From Thioalkalivibrio sp. (GTDB lineage: Bacteria; Pseudomonadota; Gammaproteobacteria; Ectothiorhodospirales; Ectothiorhodospiraceae): DNA of 16,733 nt. Position numbers and translations under genes: made by a program. Within the stretch, counting starts at the first letter, position 1. Each line of letters starts with the position of its first letter. Below, one piece after another: positions 1 to 7,222 of this stretch. The notes beneath the pieces are model-generated. The model ran no database searches and was not told where the DNA came from. It saw only the letters and a list, made by a program, of their open reading frames with translations. The DNA is taken from assembly GCA_003555285.1 (NCBI GenBank), contig PWGH01000114.1, positions 1 to 16,733 of the forward strand, in the 5' to 3' direction.

Positions 1-300
1 GCCGGTATTCCTTCATCGCCTGGTAGCCGTCGTCTCGGAACCGGAAGATTAGCATGAGGAAAAGGCAGCACGCCGCCATATCCCGCTCAGCGAACCCCTG
101 TAGGAGGCGAGCCCCCTCGGCGACCCTTTGAAGCTGGAAAACCCGTCGCCTAAAAAGACTGGACTGCAGGGCGACCGGAGCGAGCAACCCAGCCGGGTAG
201 TCATGCAACCTCATCATCGCGATTAGCGCAGCGACGCGGCGTTCCACGGCGCAAGGAACTTCTGTGGTTTACAGGGATTCCCGTTCAACTCACCAAGAAC
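1..300. other. Left-edge stretch with no defended gene; open minus-strand frame runs off the window
   Basis: No gene here is supported with confidence. On the minus strand a frame is open from just after a TAA near 260 to the window edge. It could start at GTG 247 or at ATG 217 or 214 and would encode at least 72 residues from ATG 217, with high third-position GC. None of these starts has a clear Shine-Dalgarno sequence. The frame also reads straight through the REP-like palindrome at 95-126, which argues that it is a by-product of a GC-rich repeat. It could instead be the start of a real gene continuing outside the window. I do not recognise the translation. No intrinsic terminator follows the small membrane gene that ends at 301. 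Confidence 0.3.
95..126 (+). repeat. REP-like palindromic element
   Basis: The segment contains a GTAGGAG core followed by an imperfect palindrome with arms CGAG and CTCG around CCCC. This is the layout of the REP (repetitive extragenic palindromic) elements found between genes in Pseudomonas and other gammaproteobacteria. Only one copy is visible, so its repetitive nature cannot be confirmed from the window. Confidence 0.4.
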
Positions 301-534
301 TTACCACTCCTCCGCTATCGCCACAATAAACCAGAGCACACTTCCAACTATACTTACCGTCCATGGACTTACATGAAAATTCTCCTTGAAAGTTCGCGCC
401 ATGAAAACGTGAACGCCAATTAACATCATGGCAATGAATCCCGATATTGGCCAACCACCACTCGATGATACAGCAGTCTGAAACAAGTGCAGAACAATGA
501 AAAATACCTTAAGTACGATTTCTATTGATCGCAT
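301..534 (-). CDS. Small three-helix membrane protein, candidate immunity protein
   Basis: This 77-residue protein is not one I recognise by family. It has three hydrophobic segments, at about residues 5-22, 29-46 and 57-74, joined by short polar loops, and ends AEEW, so it should sit in the inner membrane. I chose the ATG at 534 because GGAG lies six bases upstream. An in-frame ATG at 546 would add four residues but has a weaker ribosome site. The start lies inside the last codons of the 993-residue transglutaminase-fold gene (13-base overlap), so the two are probably translationally coupled. The DNA is clearly AT-richer (roughly 45 percent GC by eye) than the cassette upstream. A small membrane protein directly after a variable, hydrophobic C-terminus suggests an immunity protein. 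That role is inferred from context only. Confidence 0.6.
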   Translation of the reverse strand: MRSIEIVLKVFFIVLHLFQTAVSSSGGWPISGFIAMMLIGVHVFMARTFKENFHVSPWTVSIVGSVLWFIVAIAEEW

Positions 535-3503
535 GATCTTCTCCATCCTGCGGACACTGCAGCCACAGCTACCGTAGTTGCCATCCCATAGCCTACCATG
601 GCAACGGCACCAAATACGGCCACTGCAAAACCGACTGCGAAAAATCCGGAAAACACAAGGGTTATCGATATAATCGCCCCAATCGCGATGCCGGTCGGGC
701 AACTCTTAACAATATCAAAAATATTTAGACTGTGCGTTAAGACCGTGTTTGTTTTTGACAGAAACTTCCCCATCGGCCCGCCCCGTTCGTTCAATGCGGA
801 CCAGAAGAATTCCAACGAATATTTCGGAAGCTCCAGGGAGCCGCCATTGGCGCCGCCGGCTATCTTCCAGGCGCCGGCACCGGTATCCGGGTCGAAGAGG
901 ACGTAGCCGGCGCCGCGCCAGCCTGGGACTTCGACCGGATCGGTATGAATAATGACCTCGCGGCCCGCCGCCAGCGCCGAACGCACCTCGTTCATGGTCA
1001 ATGCATTCTGACGGATATGCAACAAGGCCTCTGCCTGAGTGGCGGGGGTGATGTGGTAGATACGCTGGCCTTGGGCCGCGGCCTTCTGCAAGGCGCGAAC
1101 CGCCGACACGGCCTCGCCGGGCGCCGCCTCGGTTACGAACATCTGTTCGGGAACCAGATGCTCCAGAGCCGAAGCGATGATACCGACCTGGAAGTTGAAC
1201 GCCGCGCGACCTTCGTAACCGACAGAATCGGTGCTGGACATCATCGCCACCCGATCCAGGTCCATCACGACGCCGGCTGGGTGCAGATTGCGGGGAATCC
1301 CGAACAGGTAGGTGACTCTCGGCACATAACCATAGGTTCCGACCGAGGTCGTGACCTGGAAGTGGCTGTCCTGGCTCAAAGCCACCAACCGGGCCAAGGC
1401 GTCGAATTGGGCAAAATAACTCAACAGACCGGCGTGGAAAAGATCGCCAAGCAAGGCCTCGCGGGTCACCTCGGCGAGCGACTCCGGGTCGGCCGCTGCG
1501 AGGAGGTCGCGGGTCGTCCGGATGCGGTCGGTGGTTTCCCGCAGGCTATCGATGGCGACACCGCCGCCGATCACCGCCACCGAGAGGTGCGAACCCGCGA
1601 GCACCCGATTCGGATAATGCTGAGTGCCATGGATCGGATCGCGGACGCTGTAGGAAAAGGCGAGTTCCTCGCCCAGTCCCAGGGACGCACCGGTCAGAAC
1701 GGTCTCGCCCTCGATCTTCAGTTGCGGCACCACCCGAATCAGGTAGGCGGGAATGCTGGACGGGAGTTGGCTGACGTCCGTGAGTTCACCCTCGGGCAGC
1801 AACGCCAGTAGCGCGGCCTCGTCATCCGGTGTCGCCGGTAGAAAGGACAGGGTGACCTTGCGGTTGTTCAGCTCGGCCCAGGGAAAGTCGATCTGTTCGA
1901 GGGGATTTCCAAGCAGATCCGCACCTATACCGAAGCGAATTCGCGGCTGCAGGCTCTGCGGCAGGGCGGCGTACCGCGCGCCTTCCACCACCCGCTCGTA
2001 GGGCAAGCCGGAGGGCAGGATCGGCGCCTCGCGCACGATGGTCCTACGCCCGCCGATGATCTCCTCCACTGGGAGGTCCTCAGCTTGGGCGATATGGGCC
2101 TCGAGCGCTTCGCGCGCCTGCTCTTGGCCAGCCTCTACGATCGATGCGTCGAGCCCCTGAATCCAGCCTTCGTGGAGATTCTGGCTCCCACTGGCAAGGA
2201 AGTCCTGGCCCAGTTGGGTAGTGTCGATACCCGCGATCGTGGCGGCATCCAGACCGGGCACGTACTCGTATTGCTTGAAGCTCGCGTCCAGCGCCAGCCA
2301 GGTGTCGGCGGCGTGCAGCACCGCGCCTTGGGACGGGAGGTAGTCGATGGCCGCCTCCACCCACACATGTTCCAGACGCACCTGGGTGATCTGCCCGCCC
2401 TCGATCAGTCCGGTCACCGGAATACCGCCGGAGGCCGCATAGTTCATCGCGGATTCGAGGTGCTCGAAGCCGCCGACCCAGTTGCGAAACGCGGCCTGCG
2501 GCACGTCGATGGTGCCGTGCACATAGCGCGCCGGGATGCCCGCCGCGCGCAGCAGCGCGGTGAGTAGGCTCGCGATATCCATCGCATTCCCCTGCCGCGC
2601 CGAGAGCGTCAGGTCCGCGCTTTGCACCGCGCCCCAGGTGGGCAGCCACTCGACCTGGTGGCGCACCCAGTGATAGATCGCCACCGGATCGTGGCCGAGG
2701 GCCTCGGCCTGCGCGTGGATCTCGGGACTCAGAGAAACCTCCACCCCGGGCGCCCGATAGGCCGTATCGAGGGCACCTGGCAACCCGTCGAGGCGATAGG
2801 ATTCCAGGGCGGCCAGCTGCAGCAACGGCGTATCGAGCAGGCCGGCCTCGATGAATTCCTCCCGGTACAGACGTGGCAGATTCTCGGGCCGCGGTTCCTG
2901 TGCGTGGTGCGGGAGCCGTTGCGTCGGATCGAAGGGCCGCTGGGCGCGCTCCAGCGCCCGTTCGGACAGGCGCCGCTCGGCCCGTTCGATCGGCATCGCC
3001 AGGTCCATCGGGGCGTCGGTGGCATCGATCAGGTCAAGGTCATCAAGCAGTGCCTGCATCTCGCCCCGGTAGGCCGCGACCGTCTGTTGATGGCGATCGA
3101 GGATGCTCTGGGGCACCTGCCGTTCCCGCAGCCAGGACTCCACCACCGCGAACTCCTCGAGTACCTCCTGGTGGAGTGGCTGCATCGCGTGGCGTTGCAG
3201 GCCGAGTTCTTGGCGTTGTTCGGCGATGGTGAGCCCCCGGCGCAGATCGGTATCGGCGCTTCGCAGCAGTGCGCGGGTGTTCTTCAGGGCCTGGGCCAAG
3301 ACCTGTCCGCGTGTGGCATCCGGCTCGGTTGCACCAAACTCCGAGGCCGTCTCCGATTGCAGTTGGGCTTCGGGATCGTCGTGCCAGGCCGCGGCCAAGG
3401 GGGTGATCCCCAGTAGGTTCAGGCTCACCACCAGCACGGCCGTGACGATGCGGCTGATCCACTGTTGGCGCAATAACGCGAATGCGGAATCCGTTGGGCT
3501 CAT
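522..3503 (-). CDS. Exported transglutaminase-fold protein (catalytic Cys missing) with hydrophobic, AT-rich C-terminal tip
   Basis: The protein has 993 residues. Residues 1-39 look like a signal peptide (basic start, hydrophobic run, AAA before W40). A helical, charged region covers about 60-200. The transglutaminase-like core is at about 245-410: the segment GNAMDIASLL at 305-314 occupies the catalytic Cys site but has Ala307, while His379 (LEHVWVEA) and Asp406 (LALDASF) of the usual triad are kept. Loss of the Cys suggests a binding or structural role; I recall related large transglutaminase-like proteins that also lack it, but cannot verify that here. A conserved-looking segment (DPDTGAGAW, GGANGG) at 871-887 precedes a different C-terminus. 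The tail from about 895 is encoded by AT-richer DNA and has hydrophobic stretches at about 937-985. The start ATG has AAGGA seven bases upstream. The 92-base gap before it contains a short hairpin (CCGGCC/GGCCGG, 3541-3559). It is the third protein of the exported cassette. Confidence 0.8.
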   Translation of the reverse strand: MSPTDSAFALLRQQWISRIVTAVLVVSLNLLGITPLAAAWHDDPEAQLQSETASEFGATEPDATRGQVLAQALKNTRALLRSADTDLRRGLTIAEQRQELGLQRHAMQPLHQEVLEEFAVVESWLRERQVPQSILDRHQQTVAAYRGEMQALLDDLDLIDATDAPMDLAMPIERAERRLSERALERAQRPFDPTQRLPHHAQEPRPENLPRLYREEFIEAGLLDTPLLQLAALESYRLDGLPGALDTAYRAPGVEVSLSPEIHAQAEALGHDPVAIYHWVRHQVEWLPTWGAVQSADLTLSARQGNAMDIASLLTALLRAAGIPARYVHGTIDVPQAAFRNWVGGFEHLESAMNYAASGGIPVTGLIEGGQITQVRLEHVWVEAAIDYLPSQGAVLHAADTWLALDASFKQYEYVPGLDAATIAGIDTTQLGQDFLASGSQNLHEGWIQGLDASIVEAGQEQAREALEAHIAQAEDLPVEEIIGGRRTIVREAPILPSGLPYERVVEGARYAALPQSLQPRIRFGIGADLLGNPLEQIDFPWAELNNRKVTLSFLPATPDDEAALLALLPEGELTDVSQLPSSIPAYLIRVVPQLKIEGETVLTGASLGLGEELAFSYSVRDPIHGTQHYPNRVLAGSHLSVAVIGGGVAIDSLRETTDRIRTTRDLLAAADPESLAEVTREALLGDLFHAGLLSYFAQFDALARLVALSQDSHFQVTTSVGTYGYVPRVTYLFGIPRNLHPAGVVMDLDRVAMMSSTDSVGYEGRAAFNFQVGIIASALEHLVPEQMFVTEAAPGEAVSAVRALQKAAAQGQRIYHITPATQAEALLHIRQNALTMNEVRSALAAGREVIIHTDPVEVPGWRGAGYVLFDPDTGAGAWKIAGGANGGSLELPKYSLEFFWSALNERGGPMGKFLSKTNTVLTHSLNIFDIVKSCPTGIAIGAIISITLVFSGFFAVGFAVAVFGAVAMVGYGMATTVAVAAVSAGWRRSCDQ

Positions 3504-3595
3504 GTACCGATCCTTGGTCAGAGTGATCCGGATGCAGGGGCCGGCCTATCCGTGGCCGGACGGTTCCTGCGCGGTGTTGGGCGACTACGCGGAGA

Positions 3596-5542
3596 TCATG
3601 GGATCGTGCTCGCGATGCGATGAATGAGCCAGGCCACGATCTCGCGCAGGGCGTCGGCCTCGGGCGTCGCGATCGCGGCCAGGGCGTCGGCGGCCTTCAG
3701 CAGGTGAAACACGGCCTGCTCGGGCGCACCGGCCTGATGGGCGGCCTCGGCCGCGATCACGGCATCCAGGACCGTGGCGTAGCCGGAATGCAGTCCCAAA
3801 TGGTCGGTGAGGGTCTGGCGAAGGGTCTCGAAGTCCGGCAACGGCACCAGGGTGAAGGCGTGCGTGGTGGTGTCGTACCAGCGCAGCACGGCACCTTCCT
3901 CCAGGTCGATCGCCACACTGATCCAGGCGGCCTGCGGATCTGCCGGCAATTGCCACCAGAAGCGATCCTCCGCGCTGCCACCCGCCGGCAACTCGAGCGC
4001 GTAGAACAGCGCGTCCGTCCCCGGCGCCGGCAGCGGATCGACGATCGCGCCACCGGCCACCTCCAGCCCCAAGTGCAGGGACACCAGGCCGCCCCGATTG
4101 AACAGCTGCCAGTGCACCGGCACGGTCATGCCCGGGCGCAGGAAAGCCTGGCTTGGCTGCACGTGATCGAGAGCATCCAGCAGCAGGCGACCAAAGTCGG
4201 TGTCGGTACCCGCCGCATGGGCCTGATTCAGCAGGTCGAAGCCGGCCATCACGCTGGCTCCCCGTCCAAAGGCGTGGGCGACCAGCCCGATTCGATCCTC
4301 CTGCCGTCCGCCGATGCCGCGGTACTCGGCCAGGGGCACGGCACCCTCCAGCCTCAGGGCGAGCGGCGGCTCGGCCACCGCGAAGAGCTCATCGGGAACG
4401 GCGAAGGGCGGCAGGCCCAGCGGCAGGATGCCGTTCACATGCGGGTGCGCCCCCACCGGATGGACCCCGAAGACCTCGAGCAGGTGGTGATTGCGGTGAT
4501 CGTGGATTGCGCCCAGCACGATGCCCCGGCCGGCAAAGATCGCCTCCCGCAGCTCACGCGCCACCTGGGTGTCCAGGCGGACGTGAGAGGACAGCAGCAG
4601 GAAGCTGCTGTAGCCGCCGCGGCGCAACTCCCGGGCGAAGCCATGGCGGTCGGTGACCAGGGTGTAGGACCAGCCCCGCGCCCGCAGCTGCGCCTCCAGA
4701 AAGGCCCGACGCTCGGTCGAAAGGCCCGCGGCCACAATGCCGGTCTCGGCCAACCGGAAGGCGCCGAAGTCCGAGCCGTTTTCGGCCACCACCCCGCAGG
4801 CGCTGGGCACCAATCCGGACTGGTGGCGCTCGCTGATGCCGCCCCGGTGGACCGTTGCCGCCAGCTGATAGCCCGGCTCCGGCAATAACTCGGCCTCGGG
4901 AGCTCGAACCTCGACCCCTGCACGACCGGGCGCAAGCTCGCTCAGGATCAGATTCGCGTCGAACCCGAGGTGGTGATCCGCCGGCCGCGACGCGCCCGCG
5001 GACCCAGCCTTGGCGTCCAGGAGCCGACCGTCGGCGTCGAACAGTTCCAGCTCGAGATGATCGCCGTCGACGAGTGGCGGCTCGAAGGAAAGCTCCAAGC
5101 GAAGCCGCTTCACACCCTGGCATTCCCGGGCCTCAGGGGGGTCCAGCAACACCAGCACGCGTCCATCGCCGGTAACGTCCGCCGTGACGTCGAAGCGATC
5201 CGCCACCCGCACCGTGCGGTGGTCCAACACCCGCACATCGCCCTGAATCTCCGCCTGCAGGATGGCCACCAGCGCGGTCGCCTCCGGCACCTCGACCCGC
5301 CAGTCCACGGATAGGTTGCGGCTGGCATCGCGCTCCAGATCGAGGGTCCAGCGCCAGCTCGCGAGTTCCGCCTCGCGGGCCGGATCGACCAGGCTCAGGA
5401 TCACCGGCAGCGCATTCAGGTCGGCGTTACCGCGATTCACCACCTCGCCCGACAGGGCCAGCGTCTCGCTGCGCAACACCGGATCCGGCGTGGCCAGCAG
5501 CGATCCGGCAAGGCCCGCGCCCGTGTCCTGCGTGGAACGCAC
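3596..5542 (-). CDS. 3-prime half of interrupted Ig-like repeat protein, with Rossmann-like central domain
   Basis: This is a 648-codon ORF from GTG 5542, in the same frame as the upstream 555-codon gene and separated from it only by TAG at 5555-5557 and four codons. No Shine-Dalgarno sequence precedes the GTG, so it is best read as the distal part of one broken gene. Residues 1-115 and 115-240 look like Ig-like beta domains. The first continues the repeat pattern seen before the stop (DTG, then a hydrophobic strand, then a VVNRG/LRNTA turn). Residues about 265-460 have alternating strands and helices (LLLSSH, IVLGAIHDH, VMAGFDLL) resembling a glutamine-amidotransferase or ThuA-like Rossmann fold, with no catalytic triad I can assign. 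Another beta domain covers about 465-575, and residues 580-648 are helical. The product is presumably extracytoplasmic if translated from the upstream start. Function is unknown. Confidence 0.7.
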   Translation of the reverse strand: MRSTQDTGAGLAGSLLATPDPVLRSETLALSGEVVNRGNADLNALPVILSLVDPAREAELASWRWTLDLERDASRNLSVDWRVEVPEATALVAILQAEIQGDVRVLDHRTVRVADRFDVTADVTGDGRVLVLLDPPEARECQGVKRLRLELSFEPPLVDGDHLELELFDADGRLLDAKAGSAGASRPADHHLGFDANLILSELAPGRAGVEVRAPEAELLPEPGYQLAATVHRGGISERHQSGLVPSACGVVAENGSDFGAFRLAETGIVAAGLSTERRAFLEAQLRARGWSYTLVTDRHGFARELRRGGYSSFLLLSSHVRLDTQVARELREAIFAGRGIVLGAIHDHRNHHLLEVFGVHPVGAHPHVNGILPLGLPPFAVPDELFAVAEPPLALRLEGAVPLAEYRGIGGRQEDRIGLVAHAFGRGASVMAGFDLLNQAHAAGTDTDFGRLLLDALDHVQPSQAFLRPGMTVPVHWQLFNRGGLVSLHLGLEVAGGAIVDPLPAPGTDALFYALELPAGGSAEDRFWWQLPADPQAAWISVAIDLEEGAVLRWYDTTTHAFTLVPLPDFETLRQTLTDHLGLHSGYATVLDAVIAAEAAHQAGAPEQAVFHLLKAADALAAIATPEADALREIVAWLIHRIASTIP

Positions 5543-5554
5543 CTGAAAGCCGGT

Positions 5555-5557
5555 CTA
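5555..5557 (-). other. In-frame TAG splitting one long reading frame
   Basis: The minus strand reads GTC GCC TAG ACC GGC TTT CAG GTG CGT with no frame change on either side. The TAG falls in the last strand of an Ig-like domain: the preceding domain ends YASFHV followed by DTG, and here the residues after the stop give GFQV followed by DTG in the same relative place. A single base change from CAG, GAG, AAG, TGG, TCG or TTG would restore a continuous frame of about 1,208 codons (7222 to 3596). It could be a nonsense mutation, a sequencing error or a read-through site; the sequence alone does not decide. Confidence 0.85.
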
Positions 5558-7222
5558 GGCGACCGCCCGCACGATTCCTTCGGCATCGCGGGCGGTCAGG
5601 ATCACTCGGTAGGGGCCGGCCGCCGCCGGGCCCAGGGGCAGGCTGCGTACCCACTCCTGTTCCCCACCCGCGCCCAGGGCACCAAGCGAGCCCTCCTCCG
5701 CCCGCCAGAATTCCTGCCCCTGTGGATCCAGGACCTGCAGACGCGCGCTGTGGCCCTCGATCTGCAGGTTGGGCGCGGTATTGCGCAGGCGTCCGATCAA
5801 CGTCACCGTCTCCAGCGGATCGTAGAAACCCTGGTCGGCCAACACGGCGGCACTCAGGCCGGTGTCCGCCGGCACGTCCACGTGGAAGCTCGCGTAGGCA
5901 CTCGCGCCCGCATCGGCACCCATTTCCCGCACCCGGGCGTGCACCTGATAGGTGCCGGCATACAGACCTGCGGTATCGAAGCGGCGTTGGGTCAGGGCGC
6001 GAGTGGCTTGCGCCTCCACCTCGATACCCTCGAATCCGGCCAGGCTGCGCACCGGATGGCCCGCCGCATCCCGCACGTCCAGCTGCACCGCGGCGATGGC
6101 CGCGGCCTCCCCCAGATTCGCGATCCAGGTGTCGATGAGCACCGTCTCACCCACGGTGTAGTGCGCTCGATCGAGCACGAGATCGAGCGCAAACATCGAT
6201 TCCAGGACCTCGAGATCGAAGGGCCCGAGCCGGCGCTGATGCTCCACCCCGGCCAGATCCCGGTAGCGCAGCAGCACCTCCTCGATCACCACCCGGCGCT
6301 CGCCCGGTTGCGGATTCAGGACCGGCACCTGATGATCCAGCGCCTCGAGCTGTCCCAGAGAAAAGGCCTCGAAGAACCACTCGATCTCGATGTGATCCTC
6401 GAAGGGCGTGATCCGCACCGGCACCGTCGCAAAGGATTCCGGAATCAGCTCGATCCCCTGCGTGGGCAGGCGCGCCACCACCTGCACGTCGCGATAGTCG
6501 GCCTGCGCATCGATCGGCTGGCCGCCGACGGTCACCCCGTCGAAGGCCAGACCGGATTGATACAGGGTGTCGGACCAGTTGACCACCCCGAACTCCAGCA
6601 CATAGTCGCCCGCCTGCGGGATCGAAAAGACCGAGCGCACCCAGCCGGTATATCCGCAGCCGCTGGAAAAGCAGCGGCCTGAATCGCCCCCGAGGGGCGA
6701 CCATCGGGGGCCGCCACCGATGATATGCACGGTCTCCGGCGTCATCTCGGCCTCGATCTCGGGCATGCCGAAACCGGGGACGATGGTGCCGCTCGAGCGC
6801 GTGCGCGCGGTGAACAGCAAGGCCACCGGTTCGAGCTCGGCATCGAGCAGCCGTGCCCAGGCGTAGTCGGCAAAGCCGCCGCCGTCGGACGTGACATAGT
6901 TGAAGTCGAAGGCCAGATCCTGCCCGGCCTGCGCCGAAAACGCCCTTGAGCGCAACTGGGACCCGTTGGTGCCGCCGATCCCAGGCAGCGCCGCCTGGCG
7001 AAAACTGCTTCCGGTGGTGGCGACCCAGCCATAGGCACTGGCCCCCGATGGGGCAGCGGTCACCACGCCGTTCGCGGACGCCGTCCCGCAGGTGCCGGCA
7101 CAGGTCCAGCCTTCGGGGATCCCGTCGACGAAAGTGCCTGCCGCGGCAAGACCCGGCGCGAACAGCAGCACCAGCAGCAGAACCCCTACCCCCTGAATTG
7201 CATTCCCTTGCATTCGGCTCAC
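5555..7222 (-). CDS. 5-prime half of exported Ig-like repeat protein, ending at an in-frame TAG
   Basis: The product has 555 residues. Residues 1-28 form a signal peptide (hydrophobic run GVGVLLLVLLF, then GLAAAG). Residues about 29-235 form a beta-sandwich-like N-terminal domain rich in Gly, Ser and aromatics, with two close Cys pairs (C41/C45 and C184/C189) that could form disulfides outside the cytoplasm. Ig-like domains follow at about 240-340, 343-450 and 452-555; the last lacks its final strand because of the TAG. The GTG start overlaps the stop of the toroid gene upstream as GTGA and has GGAGG seven bases before it. An ATG three codons inside is less well placed. The frame continues beyond the stop into the 648-codon ORF. 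I do not recognise a named family. It is probably a periplasmic or surface structural protein. Confidence 0.75.
   Translation of the reverse strand: MSRMQGNAIQGVGVLLLVLLFAPGLAAAGTFVDGIPEGWTCAGTCGTASANGVVTAAPSGASAYGWVATTGSSFRQAALPGIGGTNGSQLRSRAFSAQAGQDLAFDFNYVTSDGGGFADYAWARLLDAELEPVALLFTARTRSSGTIVPGFGMPEIEAEMTPETVHIIGGGPRWSPLGGDSGRCFSSGCGYTGWVRSVFSIPQAGDYVLEFGVVNWSDTLYQSGLAFDGVTVGGQPIDAQADYRDVQVVARLPTQGIELIPESFATVPVRITPFEDHIEIEWFFEAFSLGQLEALDHQVPVLNPQPGERRVVIEEVLLRYRDLAGVEHQRRLGPFDLEVLESMFALDLVLDRAHYTVGETVLIDTWIANLGEAAAIAAVQLDVRDAAGHPVRSLAGFEGIEVEAQATRALTQRRFDTAGLYAGTYQVHARVREMGADAGASAYASFHVDVPADTGLSAAVLADQGFYDPLETVTLIGRLRNTAPNLQIEGHSARLQVLDPQGQEFWRAEEGSLGALGAGGEQEWVRSLPLGPAAAGPYRVILTARDAEGIVRAVA

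Noticed and set aside
945..1811. Long plus-strand ORF (288 codons) opposite the transglutaminase-fold gene
   Set aside because: It is antisense to a well-supported gene, has no recognisable domain and has the Arg/Gly/His-rich composition of a GC-rich shadow frame.
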